A stretch of DNA of 64,000 bases from Gordonia soli NBRC 108243 (GCF_000334455.1 NZ_BANX01000008.1:62001-126000), one strand, 5' to 3'; numbered from the stretch's first letter, positions 53,156-63,034 are shown. The notes: generated by a model from the letters alone, not told the origin. Translations and numbers: made by a program.

Positions 53156-55798
53156 ATGTCGAATCAGACAGTGTCCGAAGCAGATCGGGCCACTCCCCCG
53201 GAGGCGGCCCGACGCTCGCGGCAGAAATCGCTCAGTGAGCTCGGTCCGCATTACAAGTGGATCGCGCTGTCGAACACCACCCTGGGCATGCTGATCGCCA
53301 CGATCAACTCGTCCATCGTGCTGATCGCGTTGCCTGACATCTTCAAGGGCATCCACCTCAACCCGCTGGAGCCCCAGAACACCAGCTACCTGCTGTGGAT
53401 GATGATGGGCTTCCTCGTCGTCACCGCGGTCCTGGTCGTCAGCTTCGGGCGTTTCGGCGACATGTTCGGCCGAGCCCGCATGTACAACATGGGCTTCGCG
53501 ATCTTCACGGTCTCGTCGATCTTCCTGGCGATCACCTGGTTCGACGGCTCCGAGGCAGCCATCTGGCTGATCTTCTGGCGCATCGTCCAGGGCGTCGGCG
53601 GCGCATTCCTGATGGCCAACTCGTCGGCCATCCTCACCGACGCATTCCCCGCCAACCAGCGCGGCCTGGCGATGGGCATCAACGGTGTGGCCGCCATCGC
53701 CGGTTCGTTCCTCGGTCTGCTCATCGGCGGTGTGCTCGCACCCATCCAGTGGCACTTCATCTTCCTGGTGTCCGTGCCCTTCGGCGTGGTCGGCACCATC
53801 TGGGCCTACCTGAAGCTGCACGACACCGGCGAGCGCCGGAAGGCGAAGATGGACTGGTGGGGCAACATCACCTTCGCGGTGGGGCTCGTCGCCATTCTGG
53901 TGGGCATCACCTATGGCATCCAGCCCTACGGCGACTCCAACATGGGGTGGGGCAACCCGTGGGTGCTCGCCGCGCTCATCGGCGGTGTGATCGTCCTCGT
54001 CGCCTTCGTCCTCATCGAGACCAAGGTCGCCAGCCCGCTGTTCGAGCTGTCACTGTTCAAGAACCGCTCGTTCACCTTCGGCAACATCGCCAACCTGATG
54101 GCCTCGATCGGTCGTGGCGGCCTCCAGTTCATCCTGATCATCTGGCTCCAGGGAATCTGGTTGCCGCAGCACGGATACGACTATTCCCGGACCCCGCTGT
54201 GGGCCGGCATCTACATGGTCCCGATGACGATCGGCTTCCTCCTCAGCGCGCCTGTCTCCGGTGCGTTGTCGGACAAGCTCGGCACCAAGTGGTTCACCAC
54301 CACCGGCATGGGCATCACCGCGGGCACCTTCGCGACACTCATCGCGATGCCGGTCGACTTCAGCTACTGGGTCTTCGCCCTGGTGATGCTGATCAACGGA
54401 ATCGGCATGGGGCTCTTCGCCTCACCGAACCGCGCGGAGGTGATGAACAGTCTCCCGGTGACGTCGCGTGGATCGGGCGCCGGCATGATGACGACCTTCC
54501 AGAACGCCGCCATGGTGCTCTCCATCGGTCTGTTCTTCTCGCTGATGATCGCCGGCCTGAGCGCGCATCTGCCCGATGCAATGTTCAGCGGCTTGTCGTC
54601 CAACGGCATGCCCGAAGGCGCGGCCAACGGCATCGCGCACCTGCCGACCGTCGGAATCCTGTTCGCGGCCTTCCTGGGCTACAACCCGATCCAAGAGGTC
54701 GGTGGGCAAGCGCTGCAGGGACTCCCGCAGGCCAGCGTCGATCACCTGACCGGTCTCGACTTCTTCCCGCACCTGATCAGCGACCCGTTCCACGACGGGT
54801 TGACCGCAGCGTTCACGTTCGCGCTGATCTGCTGCATCCTGGGCGCGATCGCGTCGCTGTTCACCGGTTCACGTAACGGCCTGCCGGAGTCGCCCGAGAC
54901 GGTGGGCGCCGAGTTGGCGGCCGTCGCCGCCGACGCCGGGGTCGCCGCACCGTCGGAGCTGGTCGACGAGCCGAATCCGACCGCACGGCACAGCCTGACC
55001 AATGTCGGTGCCGCGCACGACGATCTCGATCGTCCACGGATCGCCGGCCGGATCACTGCCGGCGACGGATCGCCACTGCCGACCGCAGCGGTCACCGTCA
55101 CCGATCTCCACGGTCGCCAGACGGGGTCCGCCTCCGTGCTCGACGACGGTTCGTACGCGATCCGGGGCCTGGAGGACGGGACCTACACCGTCATCGCCAC
55201 CGCACCCGGTCGCTCGCCTCGGGCGCTCAGCGTCTCGGTGGTCGGTGACCTCGTGTTCCGTAGGGATTTCACCCTCGCCGGTGGTTCGGCGCTGTCCGGG
55301 ACGGTGCGCGATGCGCAGCGTCCGATCGCGGCCGCACTGATCGTCACCGACCAGTCGGGAGCCGTCGTCACCCAGGCGCAGGCCGACGCCGAGGGCCGGT
55401 TCTCCATCACCGGTCTCTCCGACGGCGACACCGTCGCGGTCACGGCATCGGCACCCGGGTACCAGCCGACAAGTCAGCTGGTGACCGTCGATGCCGCCGG
55501 TCGCGGCGAGATCGACCTCGTGCTGCTGGCCATCGGCGGAGTCCAGGGGTCGGTGCGGACCGCCGACGGATCACCGCTGGCCGGTGCGACGGTGTCGGCG
55601 ATCGGCCCCGAGCAGACCATCGTCGCGTCGGTCACCACCGACGCCGACGGTCGGTACCGGATCGAGGGACTGACCGATGCACAGTTCACGCTGGTGGCGA
55701 ACATGTACGAGCCGGCCGCTGTACCGGTGACGGTGCTCGCCAGTCGACACAACACCGTCGACATCGAGTTGGGCACCACGTCGCGACCCGTGTCGTAG
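53156..55798 (+). CDS. DHA2-family MFS transporter fused to C-terminal carboxypeptidase-regulatory-like repeats
   Basis: 880 residues from ATG 53156 (GAAAGG upstream). About residues 35-570 are a 14-span DHA2 exporter: WIALSNTTLGMLIATINSSIVLIALP, then FGRFGDMFGRARMYNMG as motif A. Residues about 625-880 are three beta-sandwich modules starting RIAGRITAGDGSPLPTAAVTV, LSGTVRDAQRPIAAAL and VQGSVRTADGSPLAGATVSA, each with the DGxYxI(R/E)GL turn. With an even number of helices both ends should be cytosolic, matching the signal-less module proteins encoded upstream. DHA2 transporters normally lack such a domain. Substrate unknown; a lipid is suggested by the YceI neighbour. Confidence 0.88.
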   Translation: MSNQTVSEADRATPPEAARRSRQKSLSELGPHYKWIALSNTTLGMLIATINSSIVLIALPDIFKGIHLNPLEPQNTSYLLWMMMGFLVVTAVLVVSFGRFGDMFGRARMYNMGFAIFTVSSIFLAITWFDGSEAAIWLIFWRIVQGVGGAFLMANSSAILTDAFPANQRGLAMGINGVAAIAGSFLGLLIGGVLAPIQWHFIFLVSVPFGVVGTIWAYLKLHDTGERRKAKMDWWGNITFAVGLVAILVGITYGIQPYGDSNMGWGNPWVLAALIGGVIVLVAFVLIETKVASPLFELSLFKNRSFTFGNIANLMASIGRGGLQFILIIWLQGIWLPQHGYDYSRTPLWAGIYMVPMTIGFLLSAPVSGALSDKLGTKWFTTTGMGITAGTFATLIAMPVDFSYWVFALVMLINGIGMGLFASPNRAEVMNSLPVTSRGSGAGMMTTFQNAAMVLSIGLFFSLMIAGLSAHLPDAMFSGLSSNGMPEGAANGIAHLPTVGILFAAFLGYNPIQEVGGQALQGLPQASVDHLTGLDFFPHLISDPFHDGLTAAFTFALICCILGAIASLFTGSRNGLPESPETVGAELAAVAADAGVAAPSELVDEPNPTARHSLTNVGAAHDDLDRPRIAGRITAGDGSPLPTAAVTVTDLHGRQTGSASVLDDGSYAIRGLEDGTYTVIATAPGRSPRALSVSVVGDLVFRRDFTLAGGSALSGTVRDAQRPIAAALIVTDQSGAVVTQAQADAEGRFSITGLSDGDTVAVTASAPGYQPTSQLVTVDAAGRGEIDLVLLAIGGVQGSVRTADGSPLAGATVSAIGPEQTIVASVTTDADGRYRIEGLTDAQFTLVANMYEPAAVPVTVLASRHNTVDIELGTTSRPVS

Positions 55799-55819
55799 CA
55801 CCCGCGGGCACAACCTGCC

Positions 55820-55882
55820 GACAACGCCCTCCGGAGCAGGCCACCGACCATCGTCGGCGACCGCTGCCCGGAGGGCGTTGTC
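55820..55882 (+). terminator. Terminator of the MarR-transporter operon
   Basis: A perfect 15-bp stem GACAACGCCCTCCGG (55820-55834) with 55868-55882, enclosing a smaller hairpin, followed by a T-rich stretch. Confidence 0.8.
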
Positions 55883-55894
55883 GTTCTCATTCTT

Positions 55895-55936
55895 CGTTTC
55901 CCAGTAGTCGTTTCCCGGTAGTCGTTTCCCAGCGGT
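55895..55936. repeat. Three 14-bp tandem repeats
   Basis: CGTTTCCCAGTAGT-type units at 55895-55908, 55909-55922 and 55923-55936 plus a partial fourth, between the terminator and the stop of the minus-strand serpin-like gene. Confidence 0.88.
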
Positions 55937-55962
55937 CGTTCCGCTGCCTCCGTCCGTCCGGC

Positions 55963-57327
55963 TCACCAGTCCTCGAGGTAGCCGCTCGGGCGGGTGTCGG
56001 GGACCTGCGGGTCGGCCTCGACGACCCATGCGACGTGCAGTGGCAGGCCCTGCCAGAAGCTGCCACCGTGTTCCGATGCTGTGGCGACCACGGCCGCGAA
56101 CGGGTGCCGGAAGTCGAGCTCGACCAAGGTGCCGCCGCCGTCGAAGGCGGGGAGCGGGCCGAGGTCGACCGGCTCGGTGATGTGGTCGGCGTACAGGGCC
56201 GACACCCATCCGCCACGCACTGCACCTGCGGCGGCCACCGCGGCCGCACCGAAGCCCAGATTGTCGAAGCGCAGCACCGATACATGCTGTGCTACTGCAT
56301 GATCGAATGCGTCGGCCAGTTGCGGCAGCATCGACTCCTGCATGACGTTCCAGTAACCGAGTCCCATGGCCATCAGGTCGTGGACGTCGATCGACTGCCA
56401 AATCGGCAGCAACGCCGCGTTGTGTTGCTGCTCCATGAGACCCCCGCGGTAGAGCGGGCTGTCGCTGACCCGCCACCAGCCTCCGTCGCCGACCGGTAGT
56501 TCGTTGCCTCGCAACAGGACCCGCTCGCCCGCGGCGAAGCGTCGGGTGATCCGCGTCGCGGCACCGGTGACCTCGGCCTCGCGACACCCCGGATCGGCGA
56601 TCGCCGACACCGTGAACATCCCGTTGCCGCTCCGATTGACGGCCACGCCGACCAGGCCGACCTCGGTGTCCCACGCGAGTCCACATTCAGGGCCCGATAC
56701 GCGCAGCGCGTGCGAGATCGACCAGGGCGCAGCCAGCTCTCCGGCCGGGACCACCTCGAGCGGCGCCGGCCAGTGGCCTCCCGTCTGGAAGGCGATGGCG
56801 GTGACCAGCCCCGGCGTCGAGTCGGGTTCGGCGCCGCCTGTTTCCCAATCCGACGGTATGTGAAACAGGCCCGGCGCCAAGTCCACCGGGAACTGTCCGA
56901 TCGCTCCGCCGGTGTGATCGGCCGTCCAGGCGTCGAGATCTTCGAGTCGGGGCATCCCCGGCCCCGCCCAGTGACCCTGTTCCCGGAGTGAGTCGGCAAG
57001 CATCTCCAGGCGTTGCCTGTCGTCGACACTCCGGAACGGCAACCAGATCGTGGCGCCGACCGTGCATGCCGGGTGCGGATGCGCGAGCACCCCGCGAACC
57101 AGTTCGGCGGCATCCGACGTCGCCGGCGCGACCTCTCCGGATCGCGCGCCCACCGCGTCACCGATCAACGCGAGTTGCGCCCACACGGCCAGCGGCGAGA
57201 CGCTCACATGCGGGGTGGCCGCGGTCAAGGCTTCTGCGACCCGCCCTTCGTCCGCCGCAGCCATGATGGTGTGCATCCGCTGATACCGCCTGGCGAGATC
57301 CGCGAGGGCTTCCGCGACAACGCTCAT
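55963..57327 (-). CDS. Diverged serpin-like protein
   Basis: 454 residues from ATG 57327. Several serpin landmarks occur in order: VSVSPLAVWAQLALIGDAVGA near 41-61 (serpin FSPLSI..AL....GA), LDAWTADHTGGAIGQF near 131-145 (INxWVxxxTxGxI), LVTAIAFQTGGHWPAPLEV near 174-192 (LVNAIYFKGxWxxPF), LPIWQSIDVHDLMAMGL near 307-323, the hinge-like VLRFDNLGFGAAAVAAAGAV near 351-370, and ELDFRHPFAAVV near 403-414. The Ala-rich hinge is what inhibitory serpins need for loop insertion. There is no signal peptide, so any target protease would be intracellular. Overall similarity is low and a pseudo-serpin without inhibitory function is possible. Confidence 0.62.
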   Translation of the reverse strand: MSVVAEALADLARRYQRMHTIMAAADEGRVAEALTAATPHVSVSPLAVWAQLALIGDAVGARSGEVAPATSDAAELVRGVLAHPHPACTVGATIWLPFRSVDDRQRLEMLADSLREQGHWAGPGMPRLEDLDAWTADHTGGAIGQFPVDLAPGLFHIPSDWETGGAEPDSTPGLVTAIAFQTGGHWPAPLEVVPAGELAAPWSISHALRVSGPECGLAWDTEVGLVGVAVNRSGNGMFTVSAIADPGCREAEVTGAATRITRRFAAGERVLLRGNELPVGDGGWWRVSDSPLYRGGLMEQQHNAALLPIWQSIDVHDLMAMGLGYWNVMQESMLPQLADAFDHAVAQHVSVLRFDNLGFGAAAVAAAGAVRGGWVSALYADHITEPVDLGPLPAFDGGGTLVELDFRHPFAAVVATASEHGGSFWQGLPLHVAWVVEADPQVPDTRPSGYLEDW

Positions 57328-57545
57328 GAGCACCGAAGATAGGCCATTGCGCGTGGACCACCGTCGGTGTCGATCGTTCGACGGACACCAGGCCCTGGCA
57401 TCGCGGACAGAGTTCGGCCGTGAGCCGATCGCGACCGTGCGCCAAGTGGAGGCCAAGTCGGTCGCAAGCCGACGGCCACATCCTCTTCTCGAAGCGAACA
57501 TCCCAACCCGACCATCGCGTCTATCTGCCTTCGAGAGGACCCGTC

Positions 57546-58160
57546 ATGACCTTCCACGACTCGACCACCCGGCCCGAGATCACCTACATCGCCGACGTCT
57601 CGACACGAGCACAACGGCCCGGCTGGCGCCTGGCGCGCCGAACAGCGATGCTGCTGGCCTGTTTCGGCGTAGCCGCGGTCACCGCGTGCAGCGCGTCCTT
57701 CTCCCTGGGCGACTCACCCGTCGAGAAGACCTCCGACATCGCGGTCGGCGAGTGCCTGACGATCGGAGACGAGGCCGACGACCAGGGCAAGGTGCGCGCG
57801 AGCAAGACGGGCTGCGACTCGTCCGACGGTCTCACGTTCTATGCCGCTTCCGCGGTGACGACCGATGCCGTCTGCGCGGGCGAGAACTCGGCGTCGCTCT
57901 CCTTCCCTGGAGATCCCCGGAAGCTCTGCATGACACCGAATTTCGTGAACGGTGACTGCTATCAGATCCCGTTGCCGGGTGGTGAACTCATCGACTACCG
58001 CAATATCGACTGCGCTGCGACACCCGCATCGACTACGGTCGTCGCCGAGGCGGTCACCCGATCCGACGAATCCGTCAGCTGCCCCGATGATCTGACGAAA
58101 TGGTCGTTCACCGAACCGAATTCGCTCGGTTACTGCCTGCGCGCATTGCAGACCGCATGA
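57546..58160 (+). CDS. Putative lipoprotein
   Basis: 204 residues from ATG 57546 (GAGAGGACC upstream). An unusually long cytoplasmic N-region of about 30 residues precedes the hydrophobic stretch TAMLLACFGVAAVTAC, where AVTAC is a plausible lipobox with the lipidated Cys near residue 42. The mature part has several further cysteines (GECLTIG, TGCDSS, AVCAGE, KLCMTP, DCYQIP, IDCAA, VSCPDD, GYCLRA) that could form disulfides, as in the LppU-like family of septum- or envelope-linked lipoproteins. Function unknown. It is divergent from the serpin-like gene. Confidence 0.75.
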   Translation: MTFHDSTTRPEITYIADVSTRAQRPGWRLARRTAMLLACFGVAAVTACSASFSLGDSPVEKTSDIAVGECLTIGDEADDQGKVRASKTGCDSSDGLTFYAASAVTTDAVCAGENSASLSFPGDPRKLCMTPNFVNGDCYQIPLPGGELIDYRNIDCAATPASTTVVAEAVTRSDESVSCPDDLTKWSFTEPNSLGYCLRALQTA

Positions 58161-58321
58161 CGACAGTCGCGTGACATCCGCGCCGAGTGGTCCGACAATG
58201 GAGGTCGGGCCACTCGGTGTCATCGAGCTGTCCGACCCGCGGCGTCCGATCACGTTTGCCGACCACGCTCGCGGGTACACCGGCGCTGAGGCCGGGACGG
58301 CCGGTCGAATGCGAGGTCACC

Positions 58322-58984
58322 ATGAGTCGCCACATCTTTGCGGGACGCACCTATCGGGATCGTGTCCATGCCGGACGATTGATCGCCGAGCGGCTGGAAG
58401 ACTACCGCGGGCACGATCTCGTGGTCGTCGCGCTCCCCCGGGGCGGCGTCCCGGTCGCAGCGGTGGTCGCCGAATACCTGGATGCCCCGCTCGACATCGT
58501 CCTAGTGCGCAAGGTCGGCGTACCCGGCCAGCCGGAACTGGCGGCGGGTGCCGTCACGGGTGACGGCGCGGTGGTGCGCAACGACGACGTGATCGCCGGT
58601 ACCGGCATGACCGACGCCGACCTCGCATCCGCGACCGAACGAGAACTCGTCGAGGTGCGCCGGCGTACCGAGGCCTACCGCGGAGAACGGGGTGCGGTCC
58701 CGGTCGACGGCAAGACGGTCATCGTCGTCGACGACGGGATCGCCACCGGAGCGACGATGCACGCGGCGGTCCGGGCACTGCGATCGCTGGGCGCCGGCAC
58801 TGTCGTGGTGGCCGCCGCCGTCGGGCCACCGGATGTCGAGAGTCGGTTCGCCGAGGATGCCGATGCGGTCGTCTGTCCGAGTACACCCGCGTCTTTCCAG
58901 GCGGTCGGGGCGGCCTACGACGAGTTCGACCAGCTCACCGACGAGCGCGTCCGCGATCTCCTGGGTCGCAGCGACCGGACCTGA
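58322..58984 (+). CDS. Phosphoribosyltransferase-family protein
   Basis: 220 residues. The PRPP-binding motif is VIVVDDGIATGATMHAAVRAL near residue 135, and LVVVALPRGGVPVAAVVAEYL lies near 33-53. This is the stand-alone actinobacterial PRTase type, often found beside dienelactone hydrolase or stress genes and of unproven activity. ATG 58322 is the only start giving the usual N-terminus (FAGRTYRDRVHAGRLIAERL). No base-specific residues can be read to assign a substrate. Confidence 0.87.
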   Translation: MSRHIFAGRTYRDRVHAGRLIAERLEDYRGHDLVVVALPRGGVPVAAVVAEYLDAPLDIVLVRKVGVPGQPELAAGAVTGDGAVVRNDDVIAGTGMTDADLASATERELVEVRRRTEAYRGERGAVPVDGKTVIVVDDGIATGATMHAAVRALRSLGAGTVVVAAAVGPPDVESRFAEDADAVVCPSTPASFQAVGAAYDEFDQLTDERVRDLLGRSDRT

Positions 58985-59134
58985 TCGCCCGACACCGATC
59001 GTTGCCGGCGCCCGCCCGCTCTCGCGTCACAAGGTCTCATCACGGTCTCCCGTCACAGTCACTAGTCACACCGTCTCGTCACACTCGGACGATTCGGCGG
59101 TCACCGGGTCACCCACTCTGCCAGAATCACGCTG

Positions 59135-60028
59135 ATGCGCATCGGGATGACGATGCCCGTGATGGAGCCGGATCTCGACGCCGAGATCCTGCGTTCATGG
59201 GCCACCACCATCGACTCCGGACCGTTCTCCTCGCTGTGCTGGGGCGAGCGCATAGCCTTCGACAATCCCGAATGTCTGACCTTCCTCGGCGCCGCCGCAG
59301 CCTGGACCGAACGGGTCCGGCTCGTGATGACCGTCGTGGTGCCCCAGCTGCACGACCCCGTGATGCTCGCGAAGTCACTGGCCACCGGCGATCAGCTGTC
59401 GGGCGGACGACTGACCGTGGGTCTGGGGATCGGCGGCCGCCACGAGGACTACGAAGCCGTCGGCGCGGACCCGTCGACCCAGACCATGCGCCAGCTGGCC
59501 GAGCGCGCGCAACTCCTCCGCCGTGTCTGGGGCGGCGAGAAACTCACCGAGTCCGTGTTACCCGTCGGCCCCGCCCCGCATCAGCGGGGTGGACCGGAGA
59601 TCCACGTCGGCACAACAGGACCCAAGACCATCCGCAGCGCTGCCGGATGGGCCGACGGTGTGGCCGGGGTGACACTCGATCTCGACACGACCAAGCAGGC
59701 CGAGCTCTTCGACATCGCCCGCGATTCATGGGCGGACGCCGGTCGGCCGGCACCGCATCTGGCGACGTCGTTCTGGTTCGCGCTGGGCTCCGGCGACGCA
59801 CCCCGCGCTCAGGTGACACGGCACCTGCACCACTACATGAACTGGATCCCGTCCGAGTTCGTCGACGCCATCGCGCCCACCACGGGATGGGCGGGCACCG
59901 AGAAGGAACTCGAGGAGGTACTCGGTCGGTTCGCCGACATCGGCACCGACGAGGTCCAACTCATCCCGACCAGTTCGGACATCGACCAACTCCACCGTGC
60001 CGCCGACGTCGCGGCGGCGTTCGGCTGA
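59135..60028 (+). CDS. LLM-class flavin-dependent oxidoreductase
   Basis: 297 residues with a luciferase-like (beta/alpha)8 barrel: MRIGMTMPVMEPDLDAEIL, CWGERIAF, RVRLVMTVVVPQLHDPVMLAKSLATGDQLSGGRLTVGLGIGG, and HVGTTGPKTIRSAAGWADGV. Actinobacterial members commonly use F420 or FMN to act on small molecules. Substrate unknown. It is convergent with the glycosyltransferase gene, three bases apart. Confidence 0.88.
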   Translation: MRIGMTMPVMEPDLDAEILRSWATTIDSGPFSSLCWGERIAFDNPECLTFLGAAAAWTERVRLVMTVVVPQLHDPVMLAKSLATGDQLSGGRLTVGLGIGGRHEDYEAVGADPSTQTMRQLAERAQLLRRVWGGEKLTESVLPVGPAPHQRGGPEIHVGTTGPKTIRSAAGWADGVAGVTLDLDTTKQAELFDIARDSWADAGRPAPHLATSFWFALGSGDAPRAQVTRHLHHYMNWIPSEFVDAIAPTTGWAGTEKELEEVLGRFADIGTDEVQLIPTSSDIDQLHRAADVAAAFG

Positions 60029-60031
60029 GAG

Positions 60032-61327
60032 CTACTCCCCCGGCAGGCTCGCCTCGATCAGGCCCGCCACCCGGGCCACTGCCTTCTCCGGCGGCACCAT
60101 CGTCGCGGCGAGTTCGTTTGCAGCTGAACGTGTCTCCGATTTCAGCAGCACCCGTAGCCCGCCGATGATCTCGTCGACGGTGATCGAGCGCAGACGTCGG
60201 GAGCCGCCGACGCCGAGGTCGCGGACGCGTTGCCCCCAGAAGGGCTGATCCGCGGTGACGGCGCAGACGAGGGTCGGCAAGCCCGCGCGGAGCGTCGCGG
60301 CCGTGGTACCCGCTCCACCGTGATGGATCGCCGCCCGACACAGCGGCAGCACCGCCGCGTGGTCGGCAGCACCGAGGTGGTGCACCCACGGTCGCTCGCG
60401 ATCCGGCCCACGATGGTCGCCGATCGCCATCAGCAATCGGACCCCGCCACGCCGGCCGGCTTCGGCGAACCGGGCGATCACCTCGTCCGGATCGGTCAAC
60501 GGCATGCTGCCGAAGGACACGAACACCGGCGCCTCACCGGCGGCCAACCACGCGGTCAGCGATGGATCGTCCGGCCGGGTCTCGGCGAGCCCGACCCGCG
60601 CGCCCGGCGGCAGGTCGAGAAAACCGACCACCGGCTTGTCGGGTCCCCATTCATCGGTGAGGGTCGGCACGATCGCCGGGTCGTAAGCCTGGATCTGCAG
60701 CACACCGTTGCGGCGCAACCTCTGCGGTAGCGGACCGCGCGCCCGTGGGACGCCGATGCGATGCCGAAAGGAGTTCTCGTTCCATCCCGTCGCCCACCAC
60801 GTCAGACGGTCGGCGACCCGCCAGGATCGACGCTTCCACGCGGCCGACCACCCGTCGGTGAGGCCCGGGGCCGCACCGACGGTGCCGTTCTCCGACATCG
60901 GTCCGTATCGCAGCACGACCACCGGGATGCCCAGGGCCTCCGCACTCGCGACGCCGCGTTCCTGACAGAGCGGTCCGACGACGAGAAGGTCCGGGTCACC
61001 GGCAGCCGGGCTCTCGCCGATCAGCAACCCGACCAGCGCATCGTCGAACGCAGCGAATCCTGCACGGACCGTCGAGAGAGCGAAACGTAGTCGCGCCAAC
61101 GGGTTACGGCGACGCATCGACGCAGACGCGGCGTCCGACGACCAGGCCGAACCGGTGTCGAGGCCGAGTGGCAGCACCGTGACGACACCGACGGTCCGGG
61201 CGAATCCGGCGAGGTTGGGCGGCACCGCGACGACCACCTCGTGGCCTCGCTCCTGCAACGCCAGGGCGACACAGAGGCCCGGTTGGATGTCGCCACGGCT
61301 GCCGTACAACACCACGACCACCCGCAT
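60032..61327 (-). CDS. UGT-type glycosyltransferase (Rv1524/Rv1526c-like)
   Basis: 431 residues from ATG 61327, 6 bases after GGGGTGA; GTG 61333 is an alternative. The N-terminus VVVVLYGSRGDIQPGLCVALALQERGHEV and the donor site AAIHHGGAGTTAATLRAGLPT followed by ADQPFWGQRV define the glycopeptidolipid/macrolide-type transferase group. VFVSFGSMPLTDPDEV lies near residue 270. It probably glycosylates a lipid or secondary metabolite. It lies downstream of a DHA2 transporter gene on the same strand (129-bp gap), which could export the product (inference). Confidence 0.88.
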   Translation of the reverse strand: MRVVVVLYGSRGDIQPGLCVALALQERGHEVVVAVPPNLAGFARTVGVVTVLPLGLDTGSAWSSDAASASMRRRNPLARLRFALSTVRAGFAAFDDALVGLLIGESPAAGDPDLLVVGPLCQERGVASAEALGIPVVVLRYGPMSENGTVGAAPGLTDGWSAAWKRRSWRVADRLTWWATGWNENSFRHRIGVPRARGPLPQRLRRNGVLQIQAYDPAIVPTLTDEWGPDKPVVGFLDLPPGARVGLAETRPDDPSLTAWLAAGEAPVFVSFGSMPLTDPDEVIARFAEAGRRGGVRLLMAIGDHRGPDRERPWVHHLGAADHAAVLPLCRAAIHHGGAGTTAATLRAGLPTLVCAVTADQPFWGQRVRDLGVGGSRRLRSITVDEIIGGLRVLLKSETRSAANELAATMVPPEKAVARVAGLIEASLPGE

Positions 61328-61456
61328 GTCCACTCACCCCGCCATCGTCCGTCGCCCACACCACACCCCGCGGTACGCACCCCCGGATCGATCGTGGCAC
61401 AGACCGAGCAGCACCGCAGGACGGGACGGTGCCGGACTACCGGGGAGGGCGCCGGA

Positions 61457-63034
61457 CTAACCGGACAGACGCTCGCCGGCGTACGCACGCATCGCGGCCC
61501 GTTCCTTCTCCGCGTTCGGGTAACACAGCGCGACGAGCACGGCCCCGGCGACGACGACTCCGATCGCGGCCGCGTAAGCACGGGAATCACCGTGCACGAA
61601 CGCATCCCGCGCGGCATCGATGATCTGGGCGGAGTACTGCGGATAGCGCTGCGCGAGGACCTCCGCGCTCGAGAACGACTTGGTGAGCGCATCGGCGGCC
61701 TGCTGACTCACGTGGTCGGCGTCGGGCGACGACTGGATCGTCTGGGTCAGCGCCTTCGCGTATCCCGCGGTCAGGATCGCGCCGAGCATCGACTGCATGA
61801 TCGCGCCACCGAGATCCCGCTGCAGGTCGGACATCCCGGAAGCCATCCCGGCCCGCTCCACCGGCACCGAGCCCGTCAACGACCGGGATGCAGGCGTGCC
61901 CGCGAACCCCACACCCATCCCCACCAACAGATAGACGACGATGACCTGCCACGCATGTGCCTCGCGATGCCACGTCAGCACTGCGAGGGCGAGCCCGGCG
62001 ACGATCCAGAAATACCCGACGAGCAAGGTGAACCGGGACCCGCGGGCCTCGACGAGCTTCGCCGACTGCGGCGCCACCACGATCATCGCAAGGGCGGCCG
62101 GCAAGATGGTCGCGCCCGCCTCCAGCGTCGAATACCCGAGGACGTTCTGCAGGTATTGCTGCCCGATGAACATCGCGCCCATCAACGTGCCGAACACGAT
62201 GATGCCGCCGACCGCCGCGACCCAGAAGGTGCGGCGCCGCGCGACCCGGAGATCGAAGAGCGGGACGCGGACCCGCAACTGTCGCCACACGAATCCGATG
62301 CCGGCGAGCAGGGCGATCGCGCCGAGCACGATCACCTTGGTCCGCGAACCGTCGAGCGGTACGAAGTTGATGGCGAGGACGAGCGCGCCGACCAGCAGAA
62401 CCGACAGCACACCACCCAGGTTGTCGACCACCGCTCGCTCGTCGCCGGTGTCCTTCGGGACCAGCTTCCAGGCGAGGACGAGCGCGAGCACCGCCAGGGG
62501 CAGGGTGACCAGGAAGACGGCGTTCCAGTGGAAGACCTCGAGCAGTCCGCCGGACATCACCGGTCCGAGCGCCGAGATCGCGCCGCCGAATGCCGACCAC
62601 GCCGCGATCGCCTTGGTGCGCCCCGGGCCCGACCAGAGAGCGGTGATCATGGCCAGCGTCGTCGGGAAAGCGAGTCCTGCGGCGAGGCCACCGACGACCC
62701 GCGCACCCATCAGTGTGTAGATGTCCGGCGCGATGCCCGCGACGATCGACGCCGGGATGCTCAGCGCCATGCCGTACAAGAGCATCCGCTTGCGGCCGTG
62801 GCGATCCCCGAGCGCGCCCAGATAGAGCACCGATGCCGCGAGACCGAGCGAGTAGCCGACCGCCACCAGGTTGAGCTGGGTGGAACTGGCGTCGAACGCC
62901 TTCCCGATGTCGGGGAGTGCGACGTTGGCGACGGCCAGGTTGATGTTGGCGACCCCGGCCACCAGGATCAGGCTGCCCAGCACGACCGGCGCGCGGTCGG
63001 GTGCGGTCTGTTCGCGGGTGTCGGTCGAGGTCAC
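61457..63034 (-). CDS. DHA2-family MFS transporter
   Basis: 525 residues with about 14 membrane spans. NINLAVANVALPDIGKAFDAS is the DHA2 first-helix motif and LGALGDRHGRKRMLLYG is motif A. A periplasmic loop between the last two helices (about residues 425-490) is longer than average. The start is GTG 63034: TACTCT lies 6 bases before it and no ribosome site is present, which fits a leaderless transcript. The longer open frame to 63451 only translates repeat DNA. Confidence 0.9.
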   Translation of the reverse strand: MTSTDTREQTAPDRAPVVLGSLILVAGVANINLAVANVALPDIGKAFDASSTQLNLVAVGYSLGLAASVLYLGALGDRHGRKRMLLYGMALSIPASIVAGIAPDIYTLMGARVVGGLAAGLAFPTTLAMITALWSGPGRTKAIAAWSAFGGAISALGPVMSGGLLEVFHWNAVFLVTLPLAVLALVLAWKLVPKDTGDERAVVDNLGGVLSVLLVGALVLAINFVPLDGSRTKVIVLGAIALLAGIGFVWRQLRVRVPLFDLRVARRRTFWVAAVGGIIVFGTLMGAMFIGQQYLQNVLGYSTLEAGATILPAALAMIVVAPQSAKLVEARGSRFTLLVGYFWIVAGLALAVLTWHREAHAWQVIVVYLLVGMGVGFAGTPASRSLTGSVPVERAGMASGMSDLQRDLGGAIMQSMLGAILTAGYAKALTQTIQSSPDADHVSQQAADALTKSFSSAEVLAQRYPQYSAQIIDAARDAFVHGDSRAYAAAIGVVVAGAVLVALCYPNAEKERAAMRAYAGERLSG

